62,500 bases of DNA, from assembly GCA_947259165.1 (NCBI GenBank), contig CAMYKY010000015.1, positions 1 through 62,500 on the forward strand, written 5' to 3'. Origin of the DNA: an uncultured Acidobacteriota bacterium. Its GTDB lineage: Bacteria; Acidobacteriota; Vicinamibacteria; Marinacidobacterales; SMYC01. This document shows positions 62,171 through 62,500 of this stretch, piece after piece; positions within the stretch are counted from its first letter, which is position 1; each line of letters opens with the position of its first letter. Made by a program: the position numbers and the translations under genes. The notes under the pieces were generated by a model. It was not told the DNA's origin. It did not search any database and saw nothing but the letters and a program-made list of their open reading frames with translations.

Positions 62171-62500
62171 AGAGCGTCTCCAGATCCTTTCCCACTTAGC
62201 ATGAATTTTGGGACCTTAGCTGGCGGTCTGGGCTGTTTCCCTTTTGACCATGGAGCTTAGCCCCCACAGTCTGACTCCCGAAGTATGGTTCGTGGCATTC
62301 GGAGTTTCGTTGGATTCAGTAACCTGGTAGGGCCCCTAGTCCATCGAGTACTCTACAACCACGACCAACCCTTCGAGGCTAGCCCTAAAGCTATTTCGAG
62401 GAGAACGGGCTATCACGGAGTTTGATTAGCCTTTCACCCCTACCCTCAGCTCATCCAAACCGTTTTCAACCGATACTGGTTCGGGCCTCCGCCCGGTGTT

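Overview
The window is a high-GC bacterial chromosome segment carrying 60 to 65 protein genes on both strands. It ends inside a ribosomal RNA operon read from right to left. The mix of genes suggests a Gram-negative, menaquinone-using heterotroph: a futalosine-pathway mqnD, outer-membrane barrel proteins, a soluble Ser/Thr kinase with an HRDVSPQN loop, a PQQ dehydrogenase and an HcrABC-type molybdenum hydroxylase. An Acidobacteriota lineage is my best guess. That is an inference from gene content, not a phylogenetic result. I saw no prophage, CRISPR array, complete IS element or tRNA.

Layout. 1-4282: a clipped gene and an hcrCBA-like reductase operon (minus). 4318-12713: a CAP-domain protein, folC-accD, a kinase/HAMP signalling group, folK with a deoxynucleoside kinase, and an acyl-CoA synthetase. 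12710-16517: gatB, ftsE and udk on plus, with ftsX inverted on minus. 16559-24256: a metallo-beta-lactamase phosphodiesterase, a GT2 glycosyltransferase, a radical SAM protein, mqnD, a methyltransferase, coaX, a threonine-dehydratase-like enzyme and several gene relics. 24308-34775: acnA, DUF4013, SYLF, DksA-like, a second beta-lactamase fold, a sulfatase relic, a Fpg paralogue, an SDR and an outer-membrane barrel. 34779-42660: cstA, hisS, a damaged trmJ, a dienelactone hydrolase, a ferritin-like protein, an Lrp-like sensor, rho and a barrel gene without a normal start codon. 42725-51471: a BI-1 protein, a MITE, DUF72, an FGE-fold protein, a cystathionine enzyme with mutM and mug, and two secreted beta-propeller-type proteins. 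51725-58983: a tightly overlapped NAT / NhaC / aldo-keto reductase / PQQ dehydrogenase operon, then an ATP-grasp ligase and a DUF1648 protein. 59012-62500: terminator, 5S rRNA and most of the 23S rRNA.

The most striking feature is in the 23S rRNA gene. Two separate group I introns interrupt helix 69 at the positions equivalent to E. coli U1917 and U1931, leaving an exon of only 14 nt between them. Both splice sites of both introns can be placed by sequence: P1 with a U-G wobble, P10, the P7 R/S strands and the terminal G. The L1931 intron encodes a 138-residue single-motif LAGLIDADG homing endonuclease whose stop codon lies in the catalytic-core S strand. The L1917 intron has no ORF.

Other notable points are the split ftsE/ftsX pair, a MITE end that supplies the stop codon of a DUF72 gene, a Gln at the usual catalytic Glu position of the HcrA-like subunit, and several truncated genes that mark local rearrangement.
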